Part shown: positions 13,122 to 15,646 of the stretch, piece by piece
How the letters are laid out: each line of letters opens with the position of its first letter
Position numbering within the stretch: position 1 is the stretch's first letter
Origin: Rhodobacter sp.
GTDB lineage: Bacteria; Pseudomonadota; Alphaproteobacteria; Rhodobacterales; Rhodobacteraceae
Assembly (NCBI GenBank): GCA_013824045.1
Contig: PNND01000224.1
Coordinates: 1 to 15,646 of the forward strand
Length of the DNA stretch: 15,646 nt
Direction: 5' to 3'
The notes under the pieces: generated by a model
What the model saw: the letters and a program-made list of their open reading frames with translations, nothing else
The model's database searches: none
What the model was told of the DNA's origin: nothing
Translations under genes and position numbers: made by a program

Positions 13122-14951
13122 TCAGTTTGCAAGCAACTGTTTCTTTGTGTTTTCTTCGTATCGCGCACGGGCTGCGCGCACCTCGGCACGACCAGAAACC
13201 TCGGGCACGGCTACATCCCACCACGTTCCGCCTGCAGCGGTAGATGGCGCGGGATCGGTGTCGATCACGATCACCACGGGGATCGCGGCGCCCTTCGCCT
13301 CGGCCAGCGCGGCCTCTAGCGCGGCGATGCTGCCCACCTTTACCGCCTTGGCCCCCATGGCCCCTGCATGAGCGGCAAAGTCGATATGGCTGGGGTTCAC
13401 GTGATGGCTGTCATCCAGAAGGTTGTTGAACGGCGCGCCGCCCGTGCCCTGCTGCAGGCGGTTGATGCAGCCGTAACCGCGATTGTCGGTCACCACCACG
13501 GTGAAGGGAATGCCCATCATCACGGCGGTGGCAAGCTCGCTGTTGGCCATCATGTAGGACCCATCCCCCAGCATGCAGATCACATCCGCAGCGGGACGCG
13601 CCATCTTGATCCCCATGGCACCCGCGATCTCATACCCCATGCAGGAGAAGCCGTATTCCATGTGATAGCCGCCCGCCGCGGCATCCCAGATCTTGTGCAA
13701 CTCGCCCGGCATGGTGCCGGCCGCCCCCATGACCACGGTGGCCGGCCCGGCGCTGCGCTGGACGGCCCCGATCACCTGCGCGTCGGTGGGCAGGGCATTC
13801 CCGACCTCGGGCGCGGCCTTCACCGCCGCCGTGGCCTGCGCCCAATCGGCCTTCAGCTTTGCATCCGGCGCGACAAAGCGCTGGGTTCCCAGCGCAGACC
13901 CCAGCGCATCCAGCGCAACCCGGGCATCCGCGACCAGCGACAGCGCGTTGTGCTTGGCCGCATCATAGGGCTGCACGTTGATCGACAGGATCCGCCGCGC
14001 CGGGTTCTTGAACAGCGACCATGACCCGGTTGTGAAATCCTGAAACCGTGTGCCAAGGCCGATCACCAGATCGGCATTCTCGCACACGATGTTGGCCGAT
14101 GAAGACCCCGTCACGCCGACCGGGCCGAAGTTCAGCGCATGGTCATGTGCGAGCGCCGATTTGCCGCCCTGCGTTTCCACCACGGGGATATTGTGGGCGG
14201 TGGCAAAGGCGGCCAAGCGTGCCTCGGCCAGTGAATAGATCACACCGCCGCCCGCCACGATGACCGGGGCCTTGGCGGATTTCAGCGCGGCGATGGCCAT
14301 GGCCAGCTCGCCTGCATCCGGCTCAGAGCGGCGGATGTGCCAGACCTTGGGGGTGAAAAACGCCTCGGGGTAATCAAACGCCTCGGCCTGCACGTCCTGA
14401 CAGAAGGCGAGCGTCACCGGGCCGCATTCTGCCGGGTCTGTCATAACGCGCAGCGCGCGGGGCAGCGCCGTCAGGATCTGTTCCGGCCGGGTGATGCGGT
14501 CGAAATAGCGGCTGACAGGCTTGAAGCAGTCATTGGCGCTGATGGTGCCATCGCCGAAGTCTTCCACCTGTTGCAGCACCGGATCAGGCGCGCGATTGGC
14601 AAAGACATCGCCCGGGATGATCAGAAGCGGCAGGCGGTTCACATGGGCAAGGGCGGCGGCCGTCACCACGTTCAGCGCGCCTGGGCCGATGGAGGTGGTC
14701 ACCGCCATGGCCTTGCGCCGTTTGTGGGCCTTGGCATAGGCGATGGCGGCGTGGGCCATGGTCTGTTCGTTATGGCCGCGCCATGTGGGGAATACATCGC
14801 GCGCGCCATGCAGCGCCTCGCCAATGCCTGCCACATTGCCATGGCCGAAGATGGCCCAGATGCCTTCGATGAAGCGCGACCCATCCTCGGTCTGCTGGAC
14901 CGACAGCCAGCGGATCATGGCCTGCGCGGCGGTAAGGCGGATGGTGGTCAT
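13122..14951 (-). CDS. iolD: 3D-(3,5/4)-trihydroxycyclohexane-1,2-dione acylhydrolase (decyclizing)
   Basis: This 609-residue thiamine diphosphate enzyme hydrolyses the ring of 3D-trihydroxycyclohexane-1,2-dione to 5-deoxy-D-glucuronate. It has the three-domain acetolactate-synthase layout: a pyrimidine-binding domain with [13 protein letters not shown] and NEQTMAHAA (E62 is the likely ThDP-activating glutamate), a central Rossmann-like domain (about 200-350), and a PP-binding domain with the ThDP/Mg2+ motif starting at [11 protein letters not shown] (462) and ending at DNRGYG (489-494). Length and the [13 protein letters not shown] start are specific for IolD. Its ATG overlaps the iolC stop (ATGA), with GAAGGA 9 nt upstream inside iolC. 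Confidence 0.97.
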   Translation of the reverse strand: MTTIRLTAAQAMIRWLSVQQTEDGSRFIEGIWAIFGHGNVAGIGEALHGARDVFPTWRGHNEQTMAHAAIAYAKAHKRRKAMAVTTSIGPGALNVVTAAALAHVNRLPLLIIPGDVFANRAPDPVLQQVEDFGDGTISANDCFKPVSRYFDRITRPEQILTALPRALRVMTDPAECGPVTLAFCQDVQAEAFDYPEAFFTPKVWHIRRSEPDAGELAMAIAALKSAKAPVIVAGGGVIYSLAEARLAAFATAHNIPVVETQGGKSALAHDHALNFGPVGVTGSSSANIVCENADLVIGLGTRFQDFTTGSWSLFKNPARRILSINVQPYDAAKHNALSLVADARVALDALGSALGTQRFVAPDAKLKADWAQATAAVKAAPEVGNALPTDAQVIGAVQRSAGPATVVMGAAGTMPGELHKIWDAAAGGYHMEYGFSCMGYEIAGAMGIKMARPAADVICMLGDGSYMMANSELATAVMMGIPFTVVVTDNRGYGCINRLQQGTGGAPFNNLLDDSHHVNPSHIDFAAHAGAMGAKAVKVGSIAALEAALAEAKGAAIPVVIVIDTDPAPSTAAGGTWWDVAVPEVSGRAEVRAARARYEENTKKQLLAN

Positions 14952-15646
14952 GCGGCATGTCCTTCTGTGGCGCGCGCCTTATCCCAGATGGCACAAAGGC
15001 GGGCATAGCGTTCGGCCATCTGTGCGATGGCATCGTGATCGGTCATGCTGCCCGCAAGCCAGGCGCGTGCGGCATCGGCGAATATGGTGCGGCCCACGGC
15101 AAAGCCCTTCACCAACTCATGCTGCGCGGCAAGGGAAAGCGATGCTGCAAGCTGATCTTCGGCCGCATCAAGGCCCAGCACAACGATGCCGCGCACATGC
15201 GGATCGCGGGTGGTGATGGCGGTGCAGGCATGTTCCCATGCGGCTTCTGTGGCAAAGGGTTCCAGCTTCCACCAATCGGGATAGATGCCAAGGTCATAGA
15301 ACCGCTTTATGACATGGGCCGATGTCATGTCATCCACCGGGCCGACCTTGGACGGAATGATCTCCAGCAGCATTTCCAGCCGGTTGCGGCGGCAGGCATG
15401 GAACAGGCGCAGGACCGTCTCTTCCTGTTTCGCCTTGGTGTCCGCGTCATCATCCGGGTGATAGAAGCACAGCACCTTGACCACATGTTCCAGAGGCCAT
15501 TCCGACAAGCCGCCGAAATCGGGGCCGATCTCGGGCTCCAGCGTCAGGGGGCGCGAGCCGGGCCATTCCACCGGCCGCCCGATCCACAGGCCGGTGCCCG
15601 CGGCGGCGTAAAGCGCATCGCGGCCCAGCCGGGAATCGCACAGGAT
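14948..15646 (-). CDS. iolC: IolC C-terminal part: DUF2090 aldolase-like domain of bifunctional 5-dehydro-2-deoxygluconokinase (partial)
   Basis: The open frame enters from the right edge and gives the last 232 residues, beginning ILCDSRLGRDALYAAAGTGLWIGRPVEWPGSRPL. This is the DUF2090 domain fused to the PfkB-type kinase in proteobacterial IolC; it is thought to act as 2-deoxy-5-keto-6-phosphogluconate aldolase, with the kinase domain outside the window. Landmarks are VVKVLCFYHPDDD, LLEIIPSK, YPDWWKLEP with a conserved lysine, RGIVVLGLDA and GFAVGRTIF. A GTG at 15571 could be mistaken for a start, but coding continues upstream in frame. It overlaps iolD by ATGA. Confidence 0.92.
   Translation of the reverse strand: MLCDSRLGRDALYAAAGTGLWIGRPVEWPGSRPLTLEPEIGPDFGGLSEWPLEHVVKVLCFYHPDDDADTKAKQEETVLRLFHACRRNRLEMLLEIIPSKVGPVDDMTSAHVIKRFYDLGIYPDWWKLEPFATEAAWEHACTAITTRDPHVRGIVVLGLDAAEDQLAASLSLAAQHELVKGFAVGRTIFADAARAWLAGSMTDHDAIAQMAERYARLCAIWDKARATEGHAA

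Noticed and set aside
13108..13224. N-terminal extension of iolE to 13224
   Set aside because: It overlaps the 3' end of iolD, is rich in Arg/Cys, and IolE proteins begin with the [10 protein letters not shown] sequence at 13107.

Overview
This window looks like a chromosomal segment of an alphaproteobacterium of the Rhodobacteraceae/Paracoccaceae group. The evidence is high G+C with strong third-position GC bias, protein sequences of that type (PrfA, MazG, PhoU, the soluble PhoR, IolC with a fused DUF2090 domain), and an intergenic motif of the form CCCCCGAGGATATTTG that I associate with that order. I see no phage, IS element, CRISPR array, tRNA or rRNA. Most genes are housekeeping or catabolic and look intact.

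Layout, left to right. (1) About 1-5620, all on the minus strand, so read right to left: an M20 amidohydrolase (hipO-like) ending in a clear terminator; a class III aminotransferase behind an AT-rich promoter with a near-perfect palindrome; an agmatinase-family ureohydrolase (speB); a small membrane-anchored DUF1499 protein; peptide release factor 1 (prfA); and the first codons of prmC, overlapping prfA by ATGA. The first three resemble a small arginine/polyamine-derived nitrogen catabolism module. The last two are translation-termination housekeeping genes. (2) 5676-8883, plus strand: mazG (NTP pyrophosphohydrolase), a periplasmic ferric-iron binding protein with its own promoter and a candidate iron-responsive operator, and a nucleoside hydrolase. 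(3) 8938-10820, minus strand: phoR followed directly by phoU, with a convincing Pho box between them but no pstSCAB and no phoB. (4) 10929-11336, plus strand: a small uncharacterised protein, possibly a degenerate receiver-like domain, divergent from phoR and overlapping the 3' end of iolB. (5) 11326-15646, minus strand: the myo-inositol catabolic operon iolC (3' part only)-iolD-iolE-iolB. iolC and iolD are coupled by ATGA, iolD and iolE lie 14 nt apart, and iolE and iolB are separated by a hairpin-plus-repeat element.

The most interesting signals are in the spacers. They are the Pho box stranded between phoR and phoU, the TGA-N9-TCA operator of an orphan iron-binding protein gene, a composite hairpin/repeat element that in one place supplies the iolB ribosome binding site, and the palindrome overlapping the -10 of the aminotransferase gene. 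I found no convincing sign of a wholly new multi-gene system. The least explained gene is the 135-residue protein at 10929-11336.
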